From: Treponema sp.
GTDB lineage: Bacteria > Spirochaetota > Spirochaetia > Treponematales > Breznakiellaceae
Assembly (NCBI GenBank): GCA_031268385.1
Contig: JAIRXH010000142.1
Location: 1-34,230 of the forward strand
Length of the DNA: 34,230 nt
Reading direction: 5' to 3'
Shown here: piece after piece, positions 1 through 7,651 of the stretch
How the letters are laid out: every line of letters starts with the position of its first letter
Position numbering within the stretch: position 1 is the first letter of the stretch
The notes under the pieces: generated by a model
Told to the model about the DNA's origin: nothing
Databases searched by the model: none
Seen by the model: the letters and a program-made list of their open reading frames with translations, nothing else
Position numbers and translations under genes: made by a program

Positions 1-189
1 TTCAGCGACACGGGCTGGTCCCTGCGCATCATCGAGGCCATATCCTTCGCCGTGTTCCTGCCCATGGCGGCGCTCCTCAACACCTGGTTTTTCAAAAAAA
101 CCGGAAGCGTTTATATGGGCTCGACCATTTCCGCGCTGTTTCTTGCTTTTTCCACGGTAGGCAATACCTGTTTCCAGTTCCTTTTCTAG
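1..189 (+). CDS. C-terminal end of a membrane protein (5' truncated)
   Basis: Reading frame 1 is open from the first base to a TAG at 187-189 and gives 62 residues ending in NTCFQFLF. Two hydrophobic stretches are visible (about residues 9-22 and 39-55), separated by a short basic hinge (FFKKTGSVYMG), as expected for the last two membrane helices of an integral protein. Codon use is GC-rich like the neighbouring genes. The catalytic or transport part lies outside the window, so I do not assign a family. The gene converges on metA, and the MITE-like element begins six bases after its stop codon. Confidence 0.6.
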   Translation, partial: FSDTGWSLRIIEAISFAVFLPMAALLNTWFFKKTGSVYMGSTISALFLAFSTVGNTCFQFLF

Positions 190-194
190 CCTGA

Positions 195-322
195 CAGGCT
201 GTTGAAAAAGTGGATTTTTAGCACTAATTGTGTCAAAAATCCCGATTAAACGCCTGTTTTGGCAGGCTGCAAGGTAGAAAATTCGCAGTTTCACCGCGAA
301 TTTTCTTTATTTCAACAGCCTG
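195..322. mobile_element. MITE-like element, 13-bp terminal inverted repeats, CTGA target duplication
   Basis: Bases 195-207 (CAGGCTGTTGAAA) are the exact reverse complement of 310-322. The element is flanked by the same tetranucleotide, CTGA, at 191-194 and 323-326, as a 4-bp target-site duplication would be. At 128 bp it is far too short for a transposase and contains no convincing ORF. Inside is a perfect 10-bp stem (277-286 with 296-305). The ends resemble those of transposase-mobilised insertion sequences, but I cannot name the parent family. It sits directly behind the stop codon of the upstream gene and may also act as part of its terminator. Confidence 0.6.
277..305. repeat. Hairpin inside the MITE-like element
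   Basis: GAAAATTCGC at 277-286 pairs perfectly with GCGAATTTTC at 296-305 across a 9-nt loop. On the plus strand the right arm ends in TTTTC followed by TTTAT, so it could act as a weak intrinsic terminator for the gene ending at 189. Confidence 0.5.
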
Positions 323-334
323 CTGAAGAACAAC

Positions 335-355
335 GGCGGGGTTTCATGCCCCGCC
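335..355. terminator. GC-rich hairpin, possible bidirectional terminator
   Basis: GGCGGGG (335-341) pairs with CCCCGCC (349-355) over a 7-nt loop. It lies between two convergent genes. No U-tract follows, so a terminator role is inferred only from stem strength and position. It may instead be part of the adjacent REP-like repeat cluster. Confidence 0.4.
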
Positions 356-513
356 GCCGCACAACTGCTCAGGCGATTACCGCGGGTAATGCCCCCGTTG
401 CCCGCAGTTGTGCAGTGTGCCCGCAGTTGTGCGGCATTGAACCCGCGATCCGTTATCAACCCGCGCGTAGCCGCCGCACAACTGCCTAGGCGATTACCGC
501 AGGTAATCGCCCC
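353..513. repeat. REP-like cluster: 43-bp direct repeat with inverted arms, overlapping the metA 3' end
   Basis: Two near-identical units lie at 353-395 and 470-513. Each starts with GCCGCCGCACAACTGC and continues into a palindrome built on GGCGATTACC. Between them, GCAGTTGTGC occurs in inverted orientation at 404-413 and 423-432; 423-435 matches the reverse complement of either unit's arm over 13 bp. The arrangement resembles bacterial REP/BIME elements. The right-hand unit overlaps the last eight codons of metA and supplies its stop codon. Confidence 0.6.
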
Positions 514-1418
514 AGGTCATAAGGCGTTTCCTGGTACACATAGTTGAGCCAGTTGGAAAAAAAGAGATGCGCGTGGGCCCTCCAGCGGACTATGGGGGTC
601 TTTGACGGATCGTCTTCCGGGTAGTAGTTTCGGGGAATGTCTATGGAAAGTCCCCGCGAAAGATCGCGGCGGTATTCCCTGTCGAGGGTAAGGGGATCGT
701 ATTCAAGGTGGCCGGTAACGTAGATTTCGCGGCCTTCGCGGGCGGTAACGATAAAGAGCCCGGTCTCCGGGCTTTCCGACTGTATGGCAAGCCGGCCGTC
801 GGCGGCGACCGCGTCCCTGTCTATCGTAGTGTGGCGCGACTGGGGGGCAAGAAATTCATCGTCAAAACCCCGGAAAAGGGTTGTGTGCCGCTCGTGTATC
901 CTGTGGGGGAAGATGCCGAAGAGTTTTTGTTCAAGCTGTTTTTTTTGAACGCCGTAGCGCCGGTACAGTCCCGCCTGCGCGCCCCAGCAGATGTGCATCA
1001 CCGACCATACGTTCCGGCCCGAATAGTCTATCATGCCGGCAAGTTCGTCCCAGTAGTCCACCTCTTCAAAGGGAAGGGTTTCCACCGGCGCGCCGGTAAT
1101 GATAAGGCCGTCAAGGCGCACGTTGTTTTCGATAATCTCCTGGGAATCGCGGTAGAATTTCTCAAGGTGTCCAGGCGGGGCGTTTTTCGATTCATGGCTT
1201 CCCATACGCAGAAAGCTCAGATCCACCTGCAGGGGGCTGTTCCCCAGAAGCCGCAAGAGCTGTATTTCGGTATCCACCGTTGTGGGCATAAGGTTGACTA
1301 TGCCGACCTTGAGGGGCCGTATGTCCTGGTGTTCGGCCCTGGCCTCGGTCATGACAAAAACATTCTCCCGCCTCAGCGCTTCGCAGGCGGGCAGATCCTC
1401 AGGAATTTTTATGGGCAT
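486..1418 (-). CDS. metA: Homoserine O-acyltransferase MetA, predicted acetyl-CoA type
   Basis: This cytoplasmic enzyme activates the hydroxyl of L-homoserine in the first committed step of methionine synthesis. At 310 aa it is full length for MetA. The catalytic cysteine is C144 in HICWGAQAG, and H237 and E239 in TGHLEYD complete the active site. Known biochemistry of the family: a glycine in the GAPxG region goes with succinyl-CoA and a glutamate at the same place with acetyl-CoA. Here the motif is GAPVETLPFEEVDYW (E113), so acetyl transfer is predicted although databases often call the family succinyltransferase. It lies 11 bp behind the UPF0303 gene on the same strand, probably in one operon. 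Its own ribosome site is weak (GCGGA before ATG). The last eight residues, after YQETPYDL, are encoded by a REP-like palindrome. Confidence 0.93.
   Translation of the reverse strand: MPIKIPEDLPACEALRRENVFVMTEARAEHQDIRPLKVGIVNLMPTTVDTEIQLLRLLGNSPLQVDLSFLRMGSHESKNAPPGHLEKFYRDSQEIIENNVRLDGLIITGAPVETLPFEEVDYWDELAGMIDYSGRNVWSVMHICWGAQAGLYRRYGVQKKQLEQKLFGIFPHRIHERHTTLFRGFDDEFLAPQSRHTTIDRDAVAADGRLAIQSESPETGLFIVTAREGREIYVTGHLEYDPLTLDREYRRDLSRGLSIDIPRNYYPEDDPSKTPIVRWRAHAHLFFSNWLNYVYQETPYDLGRLPAVIA
489..511. terminator. Perfect 10-bp palindrome over the metA stop region
   Basis: GGCGATTACC (489-498) and GGTAATCGCC (502-511) form a perfect 10-bp stem with a 3-nt GCA loop. It lies inside the last metA codons, immediately before the TAG (complement of 486-488). 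A diverged copy is at 372-393. It could stabilise or terminate the metA transcript; no U-tract is visible. Confidence 0.45.
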
Positions 1419-1429
1419 GGCGGTTCCGC

Positions 1430-1933
1430 TTACAGTTTTACGCCGGAAGGAAAGCGGGGCACATTCGCCTCTCCAAGAAAGGCCGCGCAGGCGTCGACAA
1501 GAACGGCGTGATCCTCAAGATGGGGCATTCCCGAAACCGTAAAAACCGCGGCAAGTTCCGAATCTTTTATGCGGACGGGAAAGCCGCCGCCGCCCCATAC
1601 ATAGAAACGGGGATCAAGCCCCCGCGATTCAAGCGTTTCCTTCCGCTTTTCGAGGCGCAGGGTAAAAAGCAGGGTGCTTTCCTCAAAATCCCTTACCGTG
1701 TTGAATTTTTTGGTCATCCAGCCTTCGTTGTCCGCCGTGGTCCCCGCGGCCATGTACTGAAAGACGGCCAGCCCGCTTGTGAGCCGTATGCTTACCGAAA
1801 GGGGATAGCCGTTTTTCAGAATAATGCCGGCCGCCTCGTTCCCCAGCTTCCAGGCGTCTTCCCGGTTGAAACGGGGAAAACGGAGCAGTTCTTCCTGCTT
1901 TTCCACTATGGCGATCAATTTGTCAATTTTCAT
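1430..1933 (-). CDS. UPF0303 / heme-degrading-domain family protein
   Basis: This 167-aa soluble protein belongs to the UPF0303 (DUF336, GlcG/HbpS-like) family. The evidence is the pattern FNREDAWKLG near residue 23, the AGTTADNEGW segment near residue 62, and the C-terminal VSGMPHLEDHAVLVDA that typifies the group. Members are small alpha/beta proteins; some relatives bind heme, but no reaction is established for this subgroup. There is no signal peptide or membrane segment. The ATG at 1933 follows GGAG with suitable spacing. It is the first gene of a likely two-gene unit with metA and is transcribed away from the GH3 gene. Any role in methionine metabolism would be guesswork. Confidence 0.85.
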   Translation of the reverse strand: MKIDKLIAIVEKQEELLRFPRFNREDAWKLGNEAAGIILKNGYPLSVSIRLTSGLAVFQYMAAGTTADNEGWMTKKFNTVRDFEESTLLFTLRLEKRKETLESRGLDPRFYVWGGGGFPVRIKDSELAAVFTVSGMPHLEDHAVLVDACAAFLGEANVPRFPSGVKL

Positions 1934-1968
1934 TCCAGCTCCTCTGGCGCACCCGTGCCTTTTGTATT

Positions 1969-1977
1969 ACTATAGCA
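1969..1977 (-). promoter_or_regulatory. Extended -10 promoter for the UPF0303-metA unit
   Basis: Read on the minus strand, TGCTATAGT has the TGn extension plus a near-consensus -10. It lies about 36 bp before the ATG at 1933 and leaves room for a short leader carrying the GGAG site. No good -35 is visible. Confidence 0.4.
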
Positions 1978-2015
1978 CAGGCCCGTATGGAGTGAGAATA
2001 CGGCAAGGAGGCAGC

Positions 2016-4115
2016 GTGAACAGGGAAGAACGCATCGGGGATTTGATTTCCAAAATGACGCTCGAAGAAAAAGTGTCCCAGTTAAGCTATACCAGTCCGG
2101 CGATACCGCGCCTTGGGATACCTGAATACAACTGGTGGAACGAATGCCTTCACGGGGTGGCGCGGGCGGGCATTGCCACGGTTTTTCCCCAGGCCATAGC
2201 GCTGGCGGCCACGTTCGACGACGCCTTTGTGCGGAAAGTGGCGGAGGCCATTTCGGACGAGGGCCGGGCAAAGTACAACGAGGCCGTCAAACGGGGCAAC
2301 CGGGGCCAGTACTGGGGGCTTACCTTCTGGACGCCGAACATCAACATCTTCCGCGATCCCCGCTGGGGAAGGGGGCAGGAAACCTACGGGGAAGATCCCT
2401 TCCTTACCAGCCGCATAGGCGCCGCCTTTGTCCGGGGCCTGCAGGGGCCGGATCCCGAACATCTCAAGGCCGCCGCCTGCGCCAAACATTACGCGGTCCA
2501 TTCGGGGCCCGAACGGCTGCGCCATACCTTTGACGCGGTTGTATCGAAAAAAGATCTCTTTGAAACGTATCTTCCCGCCTTCAAGGCACTGGTCGACGAA
2601 GGGGTTGAGGCGGTCATGGGCGCCTATAACCGGACCCTCGGCGAACCCTGCGGCGGCAGCACATATTTGTTAAAGGAAATACTCCGGGGTACATGGGGTT
2701 TCAGGGGCCATGTAACTTCCGACTGCTGGGCCATACGGGATTTTCACGAACATCACAAGGTCACAAAGACCCCCGAAGAATCGGCGGCCATGGCCCTTAA
2801 CGCCGGCTGCGATCTTAACTGCGGCTGTACCTTTCCCGAACTTACCGTTTCATTCAAAAAGGGCCTTGTTACCGAGGAGGCGATCAATACAGCCCTTGCG
2901 CGGCTTTTGCGGACCCGCTTCAAGCTGGGAATGTTCGATCCTCCCGAAGACGATCCCTATTCCGGACTTTCGGGGGATGTGATCAACTGTGAAAAACACC
3001 AGAAGCTGGCCCGCGAGGCGGCGGAAAAATCCATCGTGCTTCTCAAAAACGACAGGGGGCTTCTTCCCCTTGACGACAGCGCCAAACGCATAACCATAAT
3101 TGGTCCAAGCGCCGCCAATCCCCTGACGCTTTTCGGCAACTACTACGGGATCAGCCCCCGCTTTGTCACCTTCCTTGAAGGGCTGGGCATGAAGGTGCGG
3201 GACAAGTACGCCGTCAGCCTTGAATACCGGCCCGGCTGCCTCCAGTATGAGGAGAGCCACCCCGCCCGTTTCGGTTCCCAGACGGGCTTCTTCACCGGCG
3301 CGGACACCGATCTCTTTATCGCGGTCATGGGCCTTGACGGCTCCATGGAAGGGGAAGAGGGGGACGCCATCGCCTCCGACTCAAACGGCGACCGGGACGC
3401 CATAGAGCTTCCCCCCTGGCAGCTCAAATTCCTCCGCGCCGTCAAGGATACCGGAAAACCCGTGATTCTTGTTCTTACCGGGGGAAGTCCCATCGCCATT
3501 CCCGAGGATATAGCCGACGCGATTATCTTCGCCTGGTATCCCGGTGAAAAGGGCGGGGAAGCCCTCGCCGGCATCATCTTTGGCGATGTCGTTCCCTCCG
3601 GCAAATTGCCCCTTACCTTTCCCGCTTCCACAAGCCAGCTTCCCCCCTACGAGGACTATTCCCTCACGGGAAGGACCTACCGCTACATGACGGAAAAGCC
3701 CCTCTATCCCTTCGGATTCGGTCTTTCCTATACATCGTTCCGCTTTGATTCCATAGGGCTTTCTTCGCCGTCCATAGCGAAAGACGGCCTTGTAAAGGCG
3801 GTGGTAAAGATCAGCAATACGGGAAAGCGTGACGGCGAAGAGGTGATCCAGATCTACATTTCAAAGGATGCCCGCGCCGCCTGCGATCCCCTCTTTTCGC
3901 TCCGGGCGTTCCGCCGTGTCTTTTGCCCGGCGGGAAAAACGGTGAGCGCCGAATTCGAGCTTTCCGCCTCCGCCTTTGAATCGGTTGACGCCGAAGGCGG
4001 CAGCGTCCTTGTTCCCGGTTCCTACACGGTAACGGCCGCCGGCGCCGCCCCTGTTCCCGCCGCGCTTGAAAAGGGGGCGGCCGAACCTGTGCGCGCGGTC
4101 ATAACGGTGAGGTAA
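2016..4115 (+). CDS. Glycoside hydrolase family 3 beta-glycosidase (beta-xylosidase/beta-glucosidase type)
   Basis: This retaining exo-beta-glycosidase is probably cytoplasmic, since no signal peptide follows the chosen start. The N-terminal GH3 barrel (about 1-300) begins with MTLEEKVSQL and NWWNECLHGVARAG, the style of the xylosidase/arabinosidase branch. The nucleophile aspartate is D236 in HVTSDCWAI. The second domain (about 340-560) contains the SMEGEEGD stretch with acid/base candidates E445 and E447. A C-terminal fibronectin-III-like domain (about 600-699) begins around GEEVIQIYISKD. At 699 aa it is normal for the family. The open frame extends further upstream, but the GTG at 2016 is chosen because AAGGAGG lies 4 nt before it and homology begins there. 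It stands alone between divergent and unrelated genes. Whether xylose, glucose or arabinose is the natural leaving sugar cannot be told. Confidence 0.92.
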   Translation: MNREERIGDLISKMTLEEKVSQLSYTSPAIPRLGIPEYNWWNECLHGVARAGIATVFPQAIALAATFDDAFVRKVAEAISDEGRAKYNEAVKRGNRGQYWGLTFWTPNINIFRDPRWGRGQETYGEDPFLTSRIGAAFVRGLQGPDPEHLKAAACAKHYAVHSGPERLRHTFDAVVSKKDLFETYLPAFKALVDEGVEAVMGAYNRTLGEPCGGSTYLLKEILRGTWGFRGHVTSDCWAIRDFHEHHKVTKTPEESAAMALNAGCDLNCGCTFPELTVSFKKGLVTEEAINTALARLLRTRFKLGMFDPPEDDPYSGLSGDVINCEKHQKLAREAAEKSIVLLKNDRGLLPLDDSAKRITIIGPSAANPLTLFGNYYGISPRFVTFLEGLGMKVRDKYAVSLEYRPGCLQYEESHPARFGSQTGFFTGADTDLFIAVMGLDGSMEGEEGDAIASDSNGDRDAIELPPWQLKFLRAVKDTGKPVILVLTGGSPIAIPEDIADAIIFAWYPGEKGGEALAGIIFGDVVPSGKLPLTFPASTSQLPPYEDYSLTGRTYRYMTEKPLYPFGFGLSYTSFRFDSIGLSSPSIAKDGLVKAVVKISNTGKRDGEEVIQIYISKDARAACDPLFSLRAFRRVFCPAGKTVSAEFELSASAFESVDAEGGSVLVPGSYTVTAAGAAPVPAALEKGAAEPVRAVITVR

Positions 4116-4131
4116 CGCCGGAGGAGCGGCC

Positions 4132-4173
4132 TTGTTTTTGGCCGTTCAATGCTTCTATATTATATACAAGGAG
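4132..4173 (+). promoter_or_regulatory. Promoter and ribosome site of the TAXI-TRAP operon
   Basis: Two overlapping sigma70-like choices are present: TTGTTT (4132-4137), 18 bp, TATATT (4156-4161); or TTGGCC (4138-4143), 17 bp, TATATA (4161-4166). AAGGAG at 4168-4173 is 7 nt before the ATG. The -35 choices fall in a small hairpin (4127-4131 with 4140-4144). Confidence 0.45.
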
Positions 4174-4180
4174 AACGGGA

Positions 4181-5131
4181 ATGAAACTGAAAAAATACGT
4201 TTTTTTCTTGATGATGACGGTGTTTGCCGCGGGCCTCTGGGCAAAGGCGGGCGGAGAGCGCATACGGATGGCGACCGGGGGAAATACGGGAACCTATTAC
4301 GCGTTCGGCTCGGCGGTGGGCCAGATTTTTACCAGTAAGACCGGCATACCCGTTGTCATACAATCCACCGGGGCGTCGAAGGCCAACATACAGCTTGTGG
4401 CCGCGGAGGAAGTGGAACTGGCCATTGTTCAGAACGATGTCATGGATTACGCCTACCGGGGAACGGATCTTTTTACCGGGGAACAGACCCAGGCGTTTTC
4501 CGCCATGGCGGCGCTCTACGCCGAGGTATGCCAGGTGGTGGCGAATTCCGCGTCGGGAATAAAAACCATCGCGGATCTTGAAGGGAAAAATGTTTCCGTC
4601 GGCGACGCCGGAAGCGGCACCGAATTCAACGCCCGCCAGATCCTTGAAGCCTACGGAGTTTCCTTTGACGGCATCAACAAACAGAACCTGAGTTTCGGCG
4701 CGTCGGCGGACGCGCTGCGGGACAACAAGATAGACGCCTTTTTCTGCGTCGCCGGCGCGCCGACCATGGCCATTGTCGATCTCGCGATGGGAAAGGACAT
4801 TACCGTGCTTGAAGTAGACGACGCCCATGCCGCCGTCCTGATGGAAAAATATCCGTTTTATACCCAGTACCCCATAGCGTCGGGAAGCTACCGGGGCGTT
4901 CCCGGCGCGGTAAAGACCGTGGCGGTCAAGGCGACCTTTATCGTGAGCAACAAACTTTCGGACGATACGGTGTACCGGCTTACCAAAACGCTGATGGAAA
5001 GCGGCGCCGAAATAGCGGCGGCCCACTCCAAAGGCGCCGAACTTTCCACATCGTACGCGGTCAGCGGAATTTCCGTGCCGTTCCATCCTGGAGCCCGGCG
5101 GTACTTCCGGGAAATAGGCGTGATGCGGTAG
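4181..5131 (+). CDS. TRAP transporter solute-binding protein, TAXI family
   Basis: This is the extracytoplasmic receptor of a sodium-coupled TRAP importer. Residues 1 to about 22 form a signal peptide (MKLKKYVFFLMMTVFAAGLWAKA) with no lipobox cysteine, so the protein should be free in the periplasm. The mature part has the TAXI hallmarks: RMATGGNTGTYY near residue 29, QSTGASKANIQ near 61, and SVGDAGSGTEFNA near 140. The length of 316 aa is standard. It is followed without a gap by a DUF1850 gene and then by the fused permease, the usual gene order of TAXI systems. Ligands of characterised relatives include glutamate and dicarboxylates, but the binding pocket is not diagnostic enough to name one here. 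Confidence 0.93.
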   Translation: MKLKKYVFFLMMTVFAAGLWAKAGGERIRMATGGNTGTYYAFGSAVGQIFTSKTGIPVVIQSTGASKANIQLVAAEEVELAIVQNDVMDYAYRGTDLFTGEQTQAFSAMAALYAEVCQVVANSASGIKTIADLEGKNVSVGDAGSGTEFNARQILEAYGVSFDGINKQNLSFGASADALRDNKIDAFFCVAGAPTMAIVDLAMGKDITVLEVDDAHAAVLMEKYPFYTQYPIASGSYRGVPGAVKTVAVKATFIVSNKLSDDTVYRLTKTLMESGAEIAAAHSKGAELSTSYAVSGISVPFHPGARRYFREIGVMR

Positions 5132-5641
5132 TTGAAAGGTTTCTTTTTCCTTGCCGTTAACCTGTTCCTCGCCTCTCTTGCCCAGGCGGGAGGGGCGCGG
5201 GCAAAAAGCCCCGCGGAAGCGGCGCCGGGCGCTCTTTCGGCCTTCCTTGTTCTTTCCGATGAAAAGACGGGGAAGGTATACGGCGAATGGGAAGCTCCCG
5301 AAGGAAAGGAATTTGCCGTCGAATTTATCCATTCGGTGAACAACAGCCCGGTGCGGGAGATGTTCAGTGTGGAAGGCGGCGTGATACGCGGCCGGGCCGT
5401 CCTTTTTTTTTCCTTCGGCGCCGGTATGCAAAGTACGCTGGAAGAAGGGGAACGTTTTGTCCGCGACGGTGAGGGCATGATCATAACGGGGTCAAAGCGT
5501 ACCTGGGAGGAATTGCGTTATATTGTGGGAACCGTTTCGGATCACGTTCTTTTTATCGGGGATGAACGTATTGGCCTGCGGGATCTGTGCGGAAGAAACG
5601 CCCAGGTTGTTTTCAGCATAAGAAAAGGAGGCGGAAAGTGA
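5132..5641 (+). CDS. DUF1850 protein of the TAXI-TRAP operon
   Basis: This small exported or membrane-anchored protein has 169 aa if translation starts at the TTG that directly abuts the preceding TAG. Residues 1-19 (MKGFFFLAVNLFLASLAQA) form a signal sequence. The core has the DUF1850 signature: FIHSVNNSPVREMF near residue 68 and FFSFGAGMQSTLEEGE near 93. The family is repeatedly found between TAXI receptors and permeases; its function is unknown, and an accessory role in the transporter is inference. The TTG is unusual, but no better start precedes the signal sequence, and translation is probably coupled to the upstream gene. The stop overlaps the permease start (GTGA). Confidence 0.8.
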   Translation: MKGFFFLAVNLFLASLAQAGGARAKSPAEAAPGALSAFLVLSDEKTGKVYGEWEAPEGKEFAVEFIHSVNNSPVREMFSVEGGVIRGRAVLFFSFGAGMQSTLEEGERFVRDGEGMIITGSKRTWEELRYIVGTVSDHVLFIGDERIGLRDLCGRNAQVVFSIRKGGGK

Positions 5642-7569
5642 CGCGTCAGGATGATTCTTTTCACGCCTTGAGCGAAAGCGAAACCGAAGAACTCGTTGCC
5701 AGCGTCGACCGGGAATCGAATGTGCGCAAGTTCTCGGGGCTTCCTTCGTATATAGTCAAGGGTTTTTTGCTGCTCTTTGCCGTGTACATATTCTGGATAA
5801 CCCTTTTCGCGTCCCTGCCCGAACAGGTCAGACGCAGCGCCTTTTTGGGTTTTCTTGTCTTCAACGGCTACCTCCTTTATCCCGTGCGCCGCGCGAAGGT
5901 TAAAAGGATCAACCATATCCCCTGGTACGATATGGCGCTGGGCATTGCCGGCAGCGCCGCGTTTTTCTATTATGTGTTCAATTTTAACGCGATAATTGCC
6001 CGCGCCGTTCTCTTGCTGCCGGTTGACGTTGCCGTGGGGATTGTGGGAATAGCGGTTCTCGCGGAACTGTGCAGGCGGGTTGTGGGGCTTCCCATACTGG
6101 TTGTCGCCGCCGCCTTTATTGTTTATTCGGCGGTGTCGGGCTTTTCCCTGCGCCGTGTCGTGCATCAGCTTTTCTATACCACCGACGGCATCATTGGAAC
6201 TCCGACGGGCGTCTGTTCGACCTTCATCGTTCTTTTTATTTTTCTCGCTTCTTTTCTTGAAAAATCGGGCATTGCCGCTTTTTTTATTGATCTTGCCAAT
6301 TCTGTCGCCGGTTTCGCGTCGGGAGGGCCCGCGAAAGTGGCGGTCATCGCGAGCGCGCTTGAGGGAATGTACTCTGGAAGCTCCGTCGCCAATACGGTCG
6401 GCTCGGGCAGCGTGACCATTCCGGTCATGAAAAAGACGGGTTACAGGCCGGAGTTTGCCGCGGCGGTGGAAGCGGCCGCTTCGACGGGCGGACAGATCAT
6501 GCCCCCCATCATGGGGGCCGCCGCCTTTCTCATGGCGGAACTGACCGGCATTCCCTATCCCATGATCGCGGTGTCGGCGGTGCTTCCCGCCGTGCTTTAT
6601 TTTACGGGGATTTTCCTCATGATCCATTTCGAGGCGAAGAAGCTCGGCCTTAAGGGGCTGCCCCGCGAGTCCATTCCCCGGTTCGGAAAACTTCTTATAA
6701 GCCGGGGCTATCTCTTTCTTCCCGTCGTAGTGCTGGTCGCGTTTATGGGCGCGGGCTTTACGCCTGCCTACGCCGCCTGCTTCGCCATAGCGGCGGCGGT
6801 TGTCATCAGTTTTTTCAGAAAGGATACGCGCTTTACCCCCGCGTCCTTTGTCGACGCCCTTGCCGGCGGTTCGCGGAACACCATAGGCGTCGCCATGGCC
6901 TGCGCCATGGCCGGCATTGTCGTCGGGATTGTTTCACTGTCCGGCCTGGGACAGGTGCTTATCGCCGCCCTGCTTGTCGTGGCGGAAAACAGCCTCCTCC
7001 TTGCTCTTTTTCTTACGATGATAGCGTGCCTTGTTCTTGGTATGGGAATTCCCACCACGGCGAATTACGTGATCATGGCGACCATAACCGCGCCCATCGT
7101 GATACGCATGGGTATTCCGGTCATGGCGGCCCACATGTTTGTGTTTTATTTCGGCATAGTGGCCGACATAACGCCGCCTGTCGCCCTGGCCGCCTACGCT
7201 GGAGCGGCCATAGCCGGCGCCAACCCCATCAAGACCGGGCTCATCGCGACGCGGCTGGCCATAACCGCCTTTATCATTCCCTATATTTTCGTGTTCAGTC
7301 CGGCCATGCTCCTTATCGATACCACTCCTCTTGAAGTTATCCGTATCGTGCTGACTTCCTGCATAGGAATGTTCGGCCTTGCCGCGGGCCTTGAAGGCTA
7401 CATGCTGAAAAAGGTTTCCGTTCCCCTGCGCCTGGCCGCCATGGCCGGGGGCCTTTTGCTGATTGATCCGGGATTCTACTCCGATCTTGCCGGATTCTGC
7501 CTTATCGCCCTTGTAACGCTGTCCCAAATTGTCGCGACAAGGCGAAAATCCAAAGCCCCGGCAGGCTGA
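5638..7569 (+). CDS. TRAP transporter fused permease (4TM-12TM), TAXI type
   Basis: This inner-membrane permease has the small (DctQ-like) and large (DctM-like) subunits fused in one chain of about 643 aa. A soluble N-terminal tail (about 35 residues) is followed by many hydrophobic segments. The DctM signatures include GMYSGSSVANTVGSGSVTIPVMKKTGY near residue 244 and a second glycine-rich half with LGMGIPTTANYVIMA near residue 463, typical of ion-transporter-superfamily inverted repeats. The GTG at 5638 is chosen because AAAGGAGG lies 6 nt upstream and the start overlaps the previous stop as GTGA; the frame itself is open 17 codons further up. With the receptor and DUF1850 protein it makes a complete sodium-driven uptake system. 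Confidence 0.93.
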   Translation: MTRQDDSFHALSESETEELVASVDRESNVRKFSGLPSYIVKGFLLLFAVYIFWITLFASLPEQVRRSAFLGFLVFNGYLLYPVRRAKVKRINHIPWYDMALGIAGSAAFFYYVFNFNAIIARAVLLLPVDVAVGIVGIAVLAELCRRVVGLPILVVAAAFIVYSAVSGFSLRRVVHQLFYTTDGIIGTPTGVCSTFIVLFIFLASFLEKSGIAAFFIDLANSVAGFASGGPAKVAVIASALEGMYSGSSVANTVGSGSVTIPVMKKTGYRPEFAAAVEAAASTGGQIMPPIMGAAAFLMAELTGIPYPMIAVSAVLPAVLYFTGIFLMIHFEAKKLGLKGLPRESIPRFGKLLISRGYLFLPVVVLVAFMGAGFTPAYAACFAIAAAVVISFFRKDTRFTPASFVDALAGGSRNTIGVAMACAMAGIVVGIVSLSGLGQVLIAALLVVAENSLLLALFLTMIACLVLGMGIPTTANYVIMATITAPIVIRMGIPVMAAHMFVFYFGIVADITPPVALAAYAGAAIAGANPIKTGLIATRLAITAFIIPYIFVFSPAMLLIDTTPLEVIRIVLTSCIGMFGLAAGLEGYMLKKVSVPLRLAAMAGGLLLIDPGFYSDLAGFCLIALVTLSQIVATRRKSKAPAG

Positions 7570-7584
7570 CCGGCGGACAAACAC

Positions 7585-7601
7585 TTTCGCCGCGCGCGAA
7601 A
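7585..7601. terminator. Hairpin downstream of the TRAP operon
   Basis: TTTCGC (7585-7590) pairs with GCGAAA (7596-7601) across CGCGC. It is 16 bp past the permease stop and faces the tRNA gene transcribed the other way. There is no clear U-run, so function is tentative. Confidence 0.35.
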
Positions 7602-7651
7602 CCGCAACGGTACGGACAGGCGGATATAAATTGTTCCGTGTATTTTGAAAC

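Noticed and set aside
259-489. 76-residue plus-strand frame
   Set aside because: It translates the MITE end and the REP-like repeats; no ribosome site and a repetitive arginine-rich product.
353-513. Possible CRISPR array
   Set aside because: Only two direct units with inverted arms and no regular spacers; the palindromic layout fits REP-like repeats.
1824-2015. N-terminal extension of the GH3 gene
   Set aside because: It overlaps the divergent UPF0303 gene and promoter; the GTG at 2016 has a strong AAGGAGG site and homology begins there.
4160-5431. 423-residue minus-strand frame
   Set aside because: Antisense to the TAXI receptor and DUF1850 genes, with a composition rich in R, H and G and no domain.
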